This document shows positions 44,814 through 57,005 of a stretch of DNA of 64,000 nucleotides, in pieces. The position numbers and the translations under genes were made by a program. Below the pieces are notes generated by a model. The model was given only the letters and a program-made list of their open reading frames with translations. It did not search any database and had not been told where the DNA came from. Origin of the DNA: Stenogyne calaminthoides. Taxonomy: Eukaryota; Streptophyta; Magnoliopsida; Lamiales; Lamiaceae. Every line of letters begins with the position of its first letter. Positions within the stretch are counted from its first letter, which is position 1. Location: positions 11,599,263-11,663,262 of the forward strand of contig JBBCBC010000037.1 of NCBI GenBank assembly GCA_037126765.1. Reading direction: 5' to 3'.

Positions 44814-45035
44814 CTAGTAGCAAGTGGACTTCTTGCAGCAATCAACAGGCCTGTTTGGTAGATCCATAATTGCACTACCACATTCAAATTCCATTATGGA
44901 CTGATGACCTGAGCTACTCCGAGTGTCAGTCTGATCAAGAGAAGCGGAAGCAAAGGGTAAAGATACAATGGAGTTCCATGCATATATAGGGCGATGCCTT
45001 GCATCAAAACAGGATCTTTTAAAACGAAAATTTAG
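44814..45035 (-). CDS. Terminal exon of an unrecognised gene ending in a cysteine cluster
   Basis: From an acceptor (AATCTTAG) at 45036 a 73-codon minus-strand frame reads LNFRFKRSCFDARHRPIYAW to ...RPVDCCKKSTCY and a TAG at 44814. Copy C has the same ending at the window edge (DMLADCCKKSTC), so the CCKKSTC C-terminus is conserved between duplicates. Such a cluster could be palmitoylated or bind metal. I do not recognise the family. The upstream exons of this copy are not identifiable before unit B begins near 45,585, so it is likely truncated. Confidence 0.45.
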   Translation of the reverse strand, partial: LNFRFKRSCFDARHRPIYAWNSIVSLPFASASLDQTDTRSSSGHQSIMEFECGSAIMDLPNRPVDCCKKSTCY

Positions 45036-45723
45036 CTAAGATTCTAATTTCAGCTAGTGGAACAGTGAAACATGAACAATTCATTAGGTGGGCCATCATT
45101 TTATTCACCTGATACTTGGAAAGAAAAGAAATATTAGCATCATTTTGACCACTTGTTCAAATTTCCAGCAAGTATAAGCGAAATTCCAAGAAGAAGGAAA
45201 AATGAGAAAAAGAGTTGGGGCAAAATGCAGGTGCACATCCAATTATTTGAGCATACAAACAGGCATCATAGTTTAATTACTCCAATTTTAAATGCATTTT
45301 ATTCCCAGAAATCACACGACAGCAAATAGTACCGAGGGCATCCTTACATACAGCCCAAAGTCATTTAGAACCACAGTAACAAAAACATCAGTTCAATGAT
45401 GGACATTCATAATAATTAATAATAAAGATTCAAACAAGTATCGTTCAAATGTAGTGAAACAGGGCACTGCTGATTACAACTGATTATATGTGCATTGCCA
45501 TCCAGATAGTGTAAAAACATTAGCACAAATCTAATGTAGAAACAGTCTAAATACTAGTGAAGATGTAACATAGGAGTACTTTTTATTAGATGTGCCACAT
45601 TGCCTCAGCAATAAATTGAAATTAAAGTACTAAATTTAAAATAAACTAAGAACCAATACAAAATATGAAGGAATGTCCATATGATTGAAAGTTGAAAGAA
45701 GTGTGCGGTGCAATTCTTCCTGT

Positions 45724-46163
45724 TCAATTATTTTTCTCCACAGCTTGATTCTGGCCAAGTATAGGTCGAACCCGAAATCCAGTTTCCTTATCTTCTTCAA
45801 CCATTGATTTCTTAAAAATCATCCAAAAATTAGGCTGATAAAGGTGTGATATCCAACAAATTTCACAAACAAGAAATGACAAAAGAAATTATTGCACTTG
45901 CATAATAGGATGACTTTGGGTATGAGTAGTCAGGGTAAATTCTATCAAATAAATGCTTTTTTGGAATTGTATTTGGAGGGGTAAAATAAGGACCAAAGAA
46001 CCTTAGTGCAATAGCAAATCCGGTACCAAATAATAGTCCTAGAAAAGTAAAAATATAAGAGAAATATAAATCAGAAATGCATATGAGAAATAGAAAAAAT
46101 TAAGAAGATCCGTAATGTCATCATACCGTCAACTATGGTTAATGTAGCCCCAGGGTTCGTCAT
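45724..46163 (-). CDS. Small single-span membrane protein, copy B
   Basis: Three minus-strand exons (46127-46163, 45902-46038, 45724-45810) give 86 residues. Exon 1 encodes MTNPGATLTIVDG. Exon 2 is a hydrophobic segment, LLFGTGFAIALRFFGPYF, followed by an aromatic, proline-rich stretch (DRIYPDYSYPKSSYY). Exon 3 is a charged tail (KSMVEEDKETGFRVRPILGQ). The exon-2 donor is GC (TAT then GCAAGT) where copy C has GT. Phases match copy C exactly, and both frames are open although the nucleotides differ considerably, which argues for a real protein. Function unknown; one membrane span is predicted from hydrophobicity. I do not recognise the family. Confidence 0.6.
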
Positions 46164-47130
46164 GAGACCTGGAGATGGAGCATCATAAAAGAATGATTAA
46201 ATATTGATGTAGGAGTAATCCACAATAATTGTAGTGACATATATATATATTCCCCCTCTACTTAACATTTACAAAAAAATAAATTCAACATTTCCTAAAA
46301 TGACAATAAAACAACTAAATCAATTTAAACTATATATCATCTCTAAATATCTCAATATTTTATTTTACAACATTAAAAATAATTTTATCTACATCACTTT
46401 ATCATTTAACCCTCAACAAAACTATATAATACTTAATGATACACAATTCACATGTTAACTTTGTGCTAATGTGTGTTTCCAATCCGGAGTATATATTTTT
46501 AATCCACCTGAAAACAAACAAACAAACAGATCAAAAGGGAAACAGAGAGGTTGATTTCATTAGCAACGATTAATTAGAAACATAAACATGAAGGTAGGAG
46601 GTTGACAAGTACAAAAATCAGACCTAACAAAAACTGAAAATCAAATCATGTGAAAATTTGGAGAAAGAAACAGATAAACTCACTATGATTGCCTGCGAGA
46701 AATATGTGCAACAAAATTAATTAATCAATTAAATGAAACGAAGAATATGAAACCACCATATATATAATATACATGGGTTGGCCGTAGATTTTAAAATTAA
46801 AATTGTCACCAAAGATTAATGTAAAAACACACTTTAAAGTTGTGATCTTGACATAATTATACGATTATTATTGATGAGTAGGATGATCATTCACGTCAGT
46901 GTTATATTTTTAGTTTTACAAGTAAAAGTAAAGTATGAGACTTGAATACTAGTATACATTATTATTAGTTCAAAACACGCTATAAAATTATTAAATTATT
47001 TTCAAGTTTTAGCTCAACTAAATTAAATAAGTAAGTTTTGAGGGCCTAACTCAAGAACTCGACTTAGTGGCGAATTCTAACTCGAGCTCAATACTACCTG
47101 TTTCCATTTCAAATCAATTTTTTTTTTTAA
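46164..47130. other. Upstream region of small-protein copy B
   Basis: AT-rich. It contains a probable non-coding leader-exon region near 46,680-46,720 (conserved CGAGAAATATGTGCAACAAA, also in copy C) and the ACGT-core motif at 46881. No other coding sequence. Confidence 0.45.
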
Positions 47131-50100
47131 AAAAAAAGATTACTTTCATGTTTAAGAATTGAAAATAATTTGGGTTTATAAGATTACTGACGGGATTTTC
47201 GAAATCATCATTGAAAGACAAATGTTTTTGGCCCTTTGAGATTTAAAAGGCTAGGCATGGCAATTCAATTCTTTAAAATAATATTGCATAAAGTCGATAG
47301 TATAAAAAATGTAGAACATAAATTGAATTTTCTAAATAAAAAGAAAAGGAAAGAGTATTATTGTTTTCACAAGAAGAGAGATGACACCGTTGTTTTTTAT
47401 CCAGAGAAAACTTCAATTTACCATGAAAAAAAAAATTGTGAAAACTGATCGATTATAAGAGGTGATTTGGGTGAAAATTGCATGATTTTATTGCTCATTA
47501 ATTGCCTATATTTGATTTAATTTCATATTTTTATTACCTAATTTTGACTAATTACACTTGATTTGAAGAATGGTTGTGCTTTGTTATTTTTGTAGGAAAA
47601 TTGAACATTTTTGTATGCTAGACACGTATCTAATTTTTGGTGAAGCCAAATGAAGAAAGGAATCGTGAAGAAAATAAATCGGGCCAAGAAAAGAAACTAA
47701 AAGGAATTTATTTCCTCATATTCGGCCCATTTGTTTCCAAGTTCAGGAGCCCAAGTAGAGATTTAATATCCATGGCTCACCATCTTATTTAATTATTGGC
47801 GGCCCATGTGCCCAAAATGAAGAAGAAAAAGTTTATCAGAATTCAAAATAAGCAACTAGCTGCAATCCAAAAGGCATGCGGCCCCCACTTAATCAAAGTT
47901 TCTATTTTCTTTTACAATTCAGCAATTTTAGCTAAGAGAACCGAGCAACATTAGAGTGGATAAAAACAGGGCAGCTGATTTTTTGGAACAGAATCCTAGA
48001 AGAATTCCACATATTGGGCAACCCCCATTTTCCTCTCTACCCATTAATTAGGGCTCTTCAATTTTGACATTTGGGAGCTCATGAAGGGGGATTAGTTTGG
48101 AAAAAATTTCCACCTCCATCACCTACAATAGTCTAGTTTCTTTTTTTCTTTTATTTTTGTTATTTTCTTTTTATTGTAATTGAGATTGGGTAGAATCTTT
48201 CTAGAATCATTTTGGTTCTAGGGCATTGCATATTTGGTTTGAAGTTTATGGATTAATTTCTTGTTTAATTGGTATTTGTGTTTCTACTCCTATTTGTGTG
48301 TTTAATTTCTTAGAAAGCATGTTGTTAGTGTACATAATAGCATGACTTATTTGATATTAATTGGGGTAAGATCGAGAGATTTATTCAATTAATAGATCTT
48401 TAAACACACCACCCAATTTATTATGAGCTCGAGAGAGGATTAACTATTGGGAGGGTAGTAGATGATCTTGGGTGCTTTTTCGGGTTGCATTACACTAGCT
48501 AGATAGAAATACATGCTTTTGTAGTGTTTTCTTTGGATTGAATTGATTGAAAAATGGTTCTAATTCATTTTTTAGTGATCAACCCTATAGGAAAATACAC
48601 AATACCATTTAAATTAGTCGTTAGCCATAAATTGATTTCTAAATATTTGCAATTGTCTTGGAATCACTTTTCTTTATTTATTGTTTTTGTATTTTTCATG
48701 TCTTTAGCTTGTTGTTGATTTGGATTGGACTAGTTTTAATTGCTTTTCTTAATGACATTTTAGTTAGCATTTAGGATTAGTCTTTAGTTTTTAAAATCTT
48801 CCTAAACAATCAATCGTGTCTAGATAGAATCGAGCTAACGAAAATCGCTTTTACACTAACCCTTCCTTGTGGGATCGACTCGTACTTACCACACTAGGAT
48901 TAGATAATGTACACTTGCGGTTGACTATTTTTACGTGTTGGGAAAATACGGAACAAGAGGAGAAATAGATTTTTAGTTGATAAATATATGGAATTAAGAG
49001 TTATCTAAGTCTCCCTTAATTTTGTTGTAAATCGTGTTGCGTGAAAAATCTGATGTGGCGATGTGTGTTACGACTTAACAAACAAAATAATAATGTGTCA
49101 AACACTGTGTGTGTGTGTATGACGAGCACATCTGTATGTAGGATGACAACAAGGATTTGATGACCCGGTTAAATCAAAGTTGACTACGTCGGGGGCATAC
49201 CAAGTCGGGATTATATTATTTATGGTTTGGGGAGTCGTCGAACACAATATGTTAGTAGATTTGTTACAATGGTTATGTGGGAGGGAGAGTTGATACAAGA
49301 ACTATCTTAGAAAAATTTATGAACCCTTCTTTTGTTTTTTTTGGACCTATTTATAGGATTTGGATAAGCTGGTGGTGTCCTGGCTAGCACGAGATGGCGA
49401 TTTCTTAACATGCACAAATCTATGTGGTGTTTCCACATTTTCTCATTAAATCTTCTTTGGTTTACATTTGTCTTTACTTGCTCGAAGTTTCCGCCTTGTC
49501 ATCCGTGTGGTAATGGTGGCGTCGTGGGTGACCCGATTCTTGTGCTCGCTTGGTTGTGGTCCGTACTCACGAGGCCCGACCCTTGTGGTCTTTGAGTAAG
49601 TTCGATTAAATAAGTCAAACGCCATTGCCTTGATTTTGTGCTTTCGTCTGGGGGGCAAGCACACTCTTACGCTTTCCACTCTCTCGGATCTCTGTCAACC
49701 ACGTTATCGTGCTCGCTTCCCCGATAAGTCGGTTTGCTTGCTGAAAAAACATTGTTGTAGGCCATGTGCCTTGATTCTTGCCCGCGTATTAAGCGCCCGG
49801 AAGGCGAGCATGTCTTTTTCTCTGTTAAATGCAGGCTTCGTCTTTTCCTTCCCTGTTAAATGCGGTTTCCGTCTTTCCTTCTCTGTTCATCCGGGCTTCG
49901 TCTTTCCTTCTCTCTTTGTTAAATGCGGTTTTCCGTTCGACCACTACCCTTGTTTGTCTATCTTGGTGAGTGGTCATTGGGTTGTCGGGAGAGCATAATT
50001 TTTGCAGTATGATGGCTTCTGGCGCCCAGCACCCTCTGGTCGCCTAAAATGGCGTGCTCCTGGCGAGCACAGATGGATGAGCGGGATGTATATCCAACTG

Positions 50101-50364
50101 GTGAGCACTTGTCTGATGGGCTAACAGACACCTTTGTTTTACTGGTTCATGTGTTCGTCGTGCGAGCACGTGGCAGGAAAGATTATTTATGTGCACAACA
50201 AATTTGAACGTGGGTTTTTCTTTAAAACAAATTTTGAGATACTTGGGGATGTGTAACTATAATATTTATATTTATTTATAAATTTTTTACTTAAAAACAC
50301 ATGAAATATTTTGTAGATAAAATTAAGGTTTTAATATTTAAAATACAATCGAAATTTTGGGGGC
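47131..50364. mobile_element. LTR-derived and other repeat DNA inserted in unit B
   Basis: The unit-B homology stops near 47,130 and resumes near 50,365. Within it, about 47,480-48,950 resembles the LTR/untranslated region of a Ty3-type retrotransposon (CCTTGTGGGATCGACTCGTA near the 3' side). 49,480-50,200 is GC-richer, low-complexity and includes a 30-bp tandem repeat. No reverse transcriptase or gag is visible, and boundaries between individual elements are not resolved. Confidence 0.4.
49815..49945 (+). repeat. ~30-bp tandem repeat, four degenerate copies
   Basis: Units of the form CTGTTAAATGCGG..TTCCGTCTTTCCTTCT recur about every 30 bases from 49,815 to 49,945. Subterminal tandem repeats of this kind are common inside plant LTRs. 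Confidence 0.7.
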
Positions 50365-50470
50365 GTTACAATATAAAGGGAAATTAAAAATCATGGAAGT
50401 CTCAAACATGCAGATCGATGGACGTGATCCATTTTCATAAACTACTAGTAATCGAACCCGTGCGATGCAC
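50365..50470. repeat. Remnant of unit B right end
   Basis: AAATTAAAAATCATGGAAGT and CTCAAACATGCAGATCGATG match unit C at 63694-63740 and unit A at 44626-44665. Homology is cut at about 50,440 by a sequence starting ACTAGTAATCGAACCCGTGC with a small palindrome (CCCGTGCGATGCACG), probably another element's end. Confidence 0.65.
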
Positions 50471-51164
50471 GACTGTAGTTGAACAATTGTTTTAATAGTG
50501 AGTAATATGATTTTTGCAAAAATCTTTAAGAATAACGTTTTTTTAGCTAATTCATTTTTAATCCGTAAATTTAAAATAACTCCATTTGTTAAGTACTGTA
50601 AATCTTGAGACACGTCGAAATGTAAGTGAAAGGAGATAAGAGCTATGGGCTCATGTCATACATACGACTACTATTGTCCCTAAAATTTATATGGACTTTC
50701 TATATTATTTGGAAAACTATCCATATAAAAAATATTTTAGTATTATAATATATTTCAAATAAAATTTTGATCAAAAATCTATATATCTCAAATAAAAAAC
50801 TATTATCAAATCTATATCTATATATCCAAAAAAATCTTTGAAATAAATATTAATAAATTATAATGGACTGAGAAAAATTTTAAAAAAAATATGTAGAATA
50901 TTTCCACAACACTAAAGATTGTTCCCATATCTATTAATATTAGTGTTTGTGAAAATATTCTACATACTTTTTTCAAAGATTTTTCTCAATCCATTGTAAT
51001 TTGTTAATATTTATTCTATACATATTTATTTATTCCAAAGATTTTTACCAATTAATTAAAATTTATTAATATTTATTTTTAAAAAAATTCTCAATTTAAT
51101 ACTGTCAACAAATTAAGTGTTATAAGAAATAAATATATGAAAATCCACAATAAGAAAGAATGCA

Positions 51165-54100
51165 TAATTAAGCGTGGTGTGGAATTGTCGGGGGCTTGGG
51201 ATCCCTCGAAAAGTTCCAGCTTTGATGAAGGAGGTTGCCTCTAAAGCTCCCAAGTTCGTATTTTTATGTGAAACTCGACTTTTTGTGGCGGAGTTGCGTC
51301 GTGTTGCTCGTAGATTAGGTTATGATTTCTGCTTTGGTGTGGACTGTGTTACTTCTAGTGGTGGAGGGCAGAGTGGGGGGTCTGGGATTTCTTTGGAAGA
51401 TGAATGGATCGGTGGTGTTGAGTTCTTATTCTCAGAATCATATTGACGTGCAATTAGGGAGGTGGACCTGTGGAGGTTTATAGGGTGTACGGATTTCCAG
51501 AGGACCAAAATAAATGGAAAACGTGGAGACTCCTTAGGGAGTTGGCGGGAAATTGTTCGTTGCCATGGCTCTGTGCAGGGGACATGAATGAAATTCTTGC
51601 TGATCATGAAAAATCGGGAGGAAATTCGAGAAGTATGGATAGAATGAATGAGTTCAAGCATTGTTTGGAGGATTGTGGGTTGTTGGATCTGGGGTTTGTG
51701 GGACACCACTTCACATGGTCAAATAAGCAATTGGGCGCTAATAATATTCAAGAACGGTTGGACAGAGGTTTGGCGAATAACAGTTGGCTAGAAAATTTTC
51801 CGGACGTCGAGGTCACAGTACACTTAACCCGTCTTTTGTCGGATCATTGCCCCATCTTCATTAGATGGGACGAGTGTCGGAGGAGATCTGGAAACTTTAA
51901 TAGAGTAAAGTTGTTTCGGTTCGAGGAGATGTGGCTCCAGGAGGAACAGTGCACAGATATCGTTAAGGCAAGATAGGAGGGAGTACACTGTGTGGATGCG
52001 AACGATTTGGCTGAAAGTATTGGGGCGTGTGACTCGACTCTTTCTAGGTGGAACGACAAGCACTTTGGTGATCTCCCCAAAGAGATCAAGAAGTGCAAGA
52101 CGGAGTTGGCAAGGTTACAAGTGAAAGACCAAACTGAAGAGGTGGTCGGAAAATCAAGGAGCCTCGAAAACAGGGTGGCAGCACTATTGCGAAAGGAGGA
52201 GGTATATTGGCTACAACGATCCCGAGTGAGCTGGATGAGGGAAGGGGACAAAAACACGGGGTTTTTTCATAAAACGATTAGTGGAAGGAAGAAGAGAAAT
52301 CACGTTGATAAGATTGTGGATGAATTTGGGAGAGAGTTTGTGGAGGAGGACGAGATACAAAAGGTGTTCGCAGATTACTTTTCGGGGATATTCACAGCAA
52401 AGAGCAATCTAGATATGGAGGAAGCATTGGGAGCTGTGGAGCACAGATTCACGAGCGATATGCTGGAAACGTTATCCCTACCGTTCTCGGAGGAAGATGT
52501 GACTGAAGCACTATTCCAGATGCATCCTTGTAAGGCACCGTGGCCTGATGGTATGTCAGCTATTTTTTTTCAAAATTTCTGGTCTACTGTTGGTCAAAAT
52601 GTTAGGAATGTTGCTCTTAGTGTTCTTAATAGTGGTGCGTCCCCTGTTGCACTTAATCATACTTTTATTGCCCTCATCCCTAAAGTGAAAAAACCAAAAC
52701 CCCCTACTGAGTTTCGTCCCATTAGTTTGCGTAATGTGATGTTCAAAGTGATTACGAAAGCTATTGCAAATAGGTTGAAAGTGTTTCTTCCTTCTGTGGT
52801 TGACCCAGCCTAGTCGGCCTTTGTTCCGGGTAGACTTATCACCGACAATGCTTTATTGGATTATGAGATTTTCCACTCTATGAAGCACAATAAGGCGGTG
52901 TCGAAAGATTCTTTTGCTTTCAAACTTGACATGAGCAAGGCGTATGATAGGGTGGAGTGGGATTTTTTGGAAAATGTGATGCTTCGTATTGGGGTTGGGG
53001 AAAGGTTGGTGGGGGTGATTATGAGGTGTGTTCGGACGGTTTTCTTTTCCGTGCTTTTTAATGGACAGTCTTCTCCTGTTTTTCATGCCTCCGCCAAGGG
53101 GACCCTTTGTCGCCTTATTTGTTTGTCTTATATGCAGAAGCTCTGTCGGCTCTTATCCGAAAAAATGTGGAGTGTGGTGCTTTGCATGGTGTGAAAATAT
53201 GCAGAAGGGCACCGGTGGTATCGAGGCTTTTCTTTGCGGATGACACAATCATTTTCGGTAGGGCTTCGGAGCCCGAGCTGGGGCGTGTTCGGCAGATTCT
53301 GGCTAGCTATGAAAAGGCATCCGGGCAAGCCATTAACTTGAGTAAATCCGAAATCTTGTTTAGTGGAGGGGTGCCTCCGGAGAGGAAGAGTGGTTTGGCG
53401 GAACTTATTGGGGTGAGATGTGTTGATGAACATGCGGTTTACCTGGGTATCCCGACTAATGTGGGCCGATCCCGGAGTGCTATTTTCAGGACGCTGGTGA
53501 GTAGAATTGAAAAAAAATTGAAGGATTGGAAGAGCAGAATGCTATCTCAAGCAAGAAAGCTAGTTTTAATCAAATATGTTGCTCAAGCGATTCCTACATA
53601 CTTGATGAGTGTTTTCAAGATTCCGAATGGCACGATTGATAGGATAAGGGCGACAATCATGAGATTCTGGTGGGGACAACAGGGAGACGAGCGACGTACA
53701 CATTGGGTGAATTGGCAAGAGTTATGTAAGCCGAAATGGGAGGGAGGTCTTGGATTGAGAGATATGGGGGCTTTTAATTTGTCCCTATTGGCAAAACAAC
53801 AGTGGTGTTTGATACAAGACCCAGGGTCTTTGTTGGCGAGAACGATGCAGGCTTGATATTTTCCTCGGAGGGATTTCCTGTCGGCGAGTGTGGGTTACCA
53901 ATCGAGCTACACATGGCAAAGTTTTTTTTTTTTTTATCGGACAAAGTTAGTTGTTAGTTATTAGTAGTTAGTACATCAAAGACTCAAACACTCCACAAAT
54001 TCACCAAGCCACCTTATAACTCCCATACTCCAATTCGTTCCCAAAGGGAATCGAACTTGGGTCTCCCACTCAATTGAGGAGCCCAGTGGCCAGGTGGGCT

Positions 54101-55413
54101 AAGCCACCTGGGTACACATGGCAAAGTATGTTGGAGGGTCGGCAAGTGTTAGCAAGGGGGCTGCTATGGGTTGTTGGGGATGGTAATACGACTAGAATTT
54201 GGAAAGACCCCTGGCTTATTGGGGAGCCGAATCAGCGAGTGACCTCAGATCGAGGTGAGATGGAGGAGAAGGTTGTTGTTCGAAATCTAATGCGGGATGA
54301 CGGCGGGGGGTGGGACATTTCTCTCGTCCAGCAAATTTTTTTCCCCTGATGAGGCAAGAGCTATAATCAGTTTGCCTTTCTCGGCTTCCCGAGCGGATAG
54401 AATGACGTGGAGGTTCGAAAATGCAAGGATATACTCAGCAAAATCAGGGTACATAGAATGGATGAAGCACCTTAATCGAGCCTTTGTGACGGCCGGGGAG
54501 CGTAAGTGGAGGTGGGTCTGGAACTTGAATGTGTCTCCGAAAGTCCAGTTTTTTACATGGAAATTATTGTGGGGGATTCTTCCAACTAATGTGAACCTTA
54601 TCACGAGGTTTGTGAATGTTGAACCTGCGTGTACGGGCTGTGGGGATGGGTTTGAAACTATGGAGCATGTCTTCTTGGAGTGCCCCAGGGCGGTGGGGTG
54701 TTGGGAACTGCTGGGAGGTGTGAGGTACGAATTGGAGGCGGGGGAGCTGGTGGGAGATTGGTTGATCCGAGTTGCTGAGCAATGCTAAGAGATGGTGGTG
54801 ACCGTTCTTTGGTCAATCTAGTTTGCGAGAAACGACCGGGTGTTGTAGAGTTCGGACCTCTGCTCACAACGCGTGGTGGACTATCGAGCGGCGGCAGTAA
54901 AGAAGCCGTGCAAGTCGGTGGAGTCCGCCGGACGAGGGTTGGGCCAAATTGAATGCTGATGCGTCGTGTCAACCGGGCCACGGGGTGGGTGTGGGAGGCC
55001 TGCTGCGAGGTGCGGACGGGATGGTTGATTGGGTGGAGCAGCTGTCCGTGGATATTGCAGAGGCTAGAGCTATTATGTTGGGGGTCAAGCATGCCTTGCA
55101 ACAGGGGGTGTGAAGAGTGGTCATTGAAATGGACTCACAACTGGTGTACTTTGCCCTGGAGAAGAAGCTGCCCAACTTATCTTATTTTGGAGGATTCATT
55201 GCTGAGATCCTGTGTGCTTGTCGTGGGTTTGAAGAATTTTGTTTTAATTGGGTTCCAAGACCAGGGAATTCTGTGGCGCATAGTCTTTCCCCTTTTGCAT
55301 TTAGTTGAGAATCGCTTTATTTTTCGTCTATTATTTCTGAGACGATTGTAAACTTTGTTGATGCCGACCTCTCTGGCATTTGATTAATCTATTTATTTTC
55401 CTGTAAAAAAAAA
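51165..55413 (+). pseudogene. LINE (plant L1-type) retrotransposon, 5'-truncated and inactivated
   Basis: In order: AP-type endonuclease (MVWNCRGLGIPRK at 51174; WLCAGDMNEIL near 51568; LLSDHCPIFIRW near 51834), reverse transcriptase (FRPISLRNVMFKVITKAIAN; FKLDMSKAYDRVEWDF; active-site FADD at 53233-53244), the C-terminal WWG...W.W region, a zinc-knuckle-like CTGCGD..ETMEHVFLEC block, and an RNase H domain (54950-55308). It ends in a short poly-A at 55404-55412. ORF1 is absent, so the copy begins at the endonuclease, as in 5' truncation. Inactivating marks: frameshifts near 51,446 and 53,095, a TAG near 51,974, a CAG-to-TAG change at 52812, a TGA in the RNase H part, and a SINE at 53922. Confidence 0.93.
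53922..54112 (-). mobile_element. tRNA-derived SINE, family 1 (copy 2), inside the LINE
   Basis: Perfect 14-bp target duplication TACACATGGCAAAG (53908-53921 and 54113-54126). Minus orientation: T-run at 53922 and the tRNA-like head (CAGGTGGCTTAGCCCACCTG on the minus strand) at the right end. It interrupts the LINE frame between YQSSYTWQ and YTWQSMLEGR, so it postdates the LINE. Confidence 0.93.
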
Positions 55414-55459
55414 CTAATAATATATTAACATACATCCACCTATAAAAGAAAGAATCTGG

Positions 55460-55690
55460 GCCCCAAAGGGCATAGTCAAGTTGGTAAGACTTGTGGTGAT
55501 GTGAGGAGAAGTACCCCGTGTGGGACAAATTCTCAATTGAAATATTATGGAGGTTTGTTCTGGGGATTGAATCATGTTGGCTCTCTCCCACAAGTGTCTG
55601 CCACTTTTGCACATCCTTCGATTACAACCCGTCCCGCTGAAGGGCCAACGGCACGGGTGGGGGATTTCTCGTCTCTTCCTAAAAAAAAAA
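55460..55690 (+). mobile_element. SINE, family 2
   Basis: Starts GCCCCAAAGGGCATAGTCAA, with A-box-like TAGTCAAGTTGGTAAGAC and B-box-like GGGATTGAATC, and ends in a run of A. Flanked by AAAGAATCTGG / AAAGAATCCGG (55449-55459 and 55691-55701). A different family from the SINEs at 35567 and 53922. Confidence 0.85.
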
Positions 55691-55972
55691 AAAGAATCCG
55701 GTTTATTATTGATGAGAGAGGTTACAAATACAATATACAGAAATGACCATTAGAACAACTTGACTTCGATCAATTTGTCGTTAGAATTCAAGGCATTCCA
55801 AACATTATGAATGATTACTCAATCTTCTTTTTCGTGACTCTATCAATATAAAGTGTACCTAATTAAGAAAATTCTGGTAGCAACATGAAACTGGAATAAA
55901 TTGGACGTCTAACTTCCCGTAATTTGCACATCTCAGGTTGACTATTCTTCTTTACATATTCTTTTCTATTAT

Positions 55973-56402
55973 ATACTCCTCCATCCCTAACTTCGATTGA
56001 ATATATATTGTGAATACGAATTTAAAAAAATAATAATTATTTATTATTATTAAAAAGAATAAAGTTATTTTTTATGGAGGTTAAATGGTAAAAACAACGG
56101 CATTCATGTAAATTAAGTGTGTGTTTGTAGTCTCTAAAAAGTTGTTGAGAAACACTTATTTTTAAAGATGTTAAACTCAATTTTTTAAAGAAATAAGTGT
56201 TTCTTCATTTTTTAAAGGAGTTTGCAAATAGGCACTAAATGAGATGAAGTTGACTTTAGTGTTGAAAAAATAATGACATTAAATGTAATATTGAGGGGTA
56301 TAGATTTAAAAAAAATTGTTTTATTACCACATAAATGTTCAATTGAATTTGAGACATACATTTTTTACAAATGTTTAATTGAGTTAATGATGGAGGGAGT
56401 AG
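55973..56402. mobile_element. Stowaway-like MITE
   Basis: Ends TACTCCTCCATCCCTAAC and GATGGAGGGAGTA are inverted; the interior is AT-rich with no coding potential. Confidence 0.6.
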
Positions 56403-56429
56403 GATTTAGATTTGGTCATTCTCCAATTA

Positions 56430-57005
56430 CTAAGTTTTGTATGCACCAGGTGTAGTGCACCTTATAGTATAATATTTTAGAAACATGAAACATATTGCAC
56501 TGAAATATGCAATTTATTTACACTGAAACATGCAACTATTAATATTCAATTTAAGTTGTAAATAAATTGCATGTTCTAGTACACCAAGTTCTATTTTTAA
56601 AATACACTATTGAGTGTACAGTACACCTAATACACAAGAGACCCACTCTCCCCTAATATATTTTGCAGCCCTATACATTATAAATATACAATGAAATGCA
56701 CACATATTTTCCCAATTTTGATATCTCTCAAATTTTGGAACCTAGCTTGGATCTTTGAAGGCAAAAATTCATAGGCTAGGTCTTATATGTATTTGAGTGC
56801 ACCGTGCATTCATAGTGCATTTTAGAAGCGTGTAACTTGTTATGCTGAAAAATGCGACTTATTTACATAAAAAGTGTAATTGTTAATATGGGAACATAGT
56901 TGCATGCTTTTATTTAGAATAGTTGCACGTTTCTATTTTGTATAGTTGCACGCTTCTAAAATATACTATGAGTGCACGGTGCTCGGATGCACATGAGACC
57001 CACTC
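56430..57005. mobile_element. Two GTGCAC-type MITEs
   Basis: Two adjacent elements (about 56440-56650 and 56790-57005) with ends rich in GTGCACC and GTGCACGGTGC, and a shared GAGACCCACTC flank. Internal words TTGCAC and ATGCAA recur. They resemble each other and, more loosely, the MITE at 14040. Confidence 0.45.

Larger units (their letters stand above)
42640..44860. repeat. Segmental repeat, unit A
   Basis: Shares blocks with unit B (45585-47130, plus 50365-50440) and unit C (61180 to the window end): ATATGAAGGAATG..CATATGATTG, AACAGAGAGGTTGATTTCAT, a conserved GATCATTCACGTC motif and CTCAAACATGCAGAT. The order is the same in all three. Unit A has lost the part holding exons 1-2 of the small membrane-protein gene (AAATGACA joins directly to TCATATATTTCCCC at about 43428). 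Confidence 0.8.
45585..47130. repeat. Segmental repeat, unit B (left part)
   Basis: Second copy of the segment, with a complete small membrane-protein gene. It is interrupted after about 47,130 by roughly 3.2 kb of LTR-derived DNA; a remnant of its right end is at 50365-50440. The reader should treat A, B and C as one tandem array split by later insertions. Confidence 0.75.

Noticed and set aside
49480..50200. Host gene in the GC-rich stretch (122-codon frame at 49630)
   Set aside because: The frame is built of repeated TTCGTCTTTCC units; it is a tandem-repeat LTR-like region without domain signatures.
54658..55101. 147-codon minus-strand open frame
   Set aside because: Antisense to the LINE zinc-knuckle/RNase H region; proline-serine rich with no motif.
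55440..55480. A tRNA gene from the A-box-like GGCATAGTCAAGTTGGTAAG
   Set aside because: No cloverleaf forms; the sequence has a poly-A end and target duplications, so it is a SINE head.
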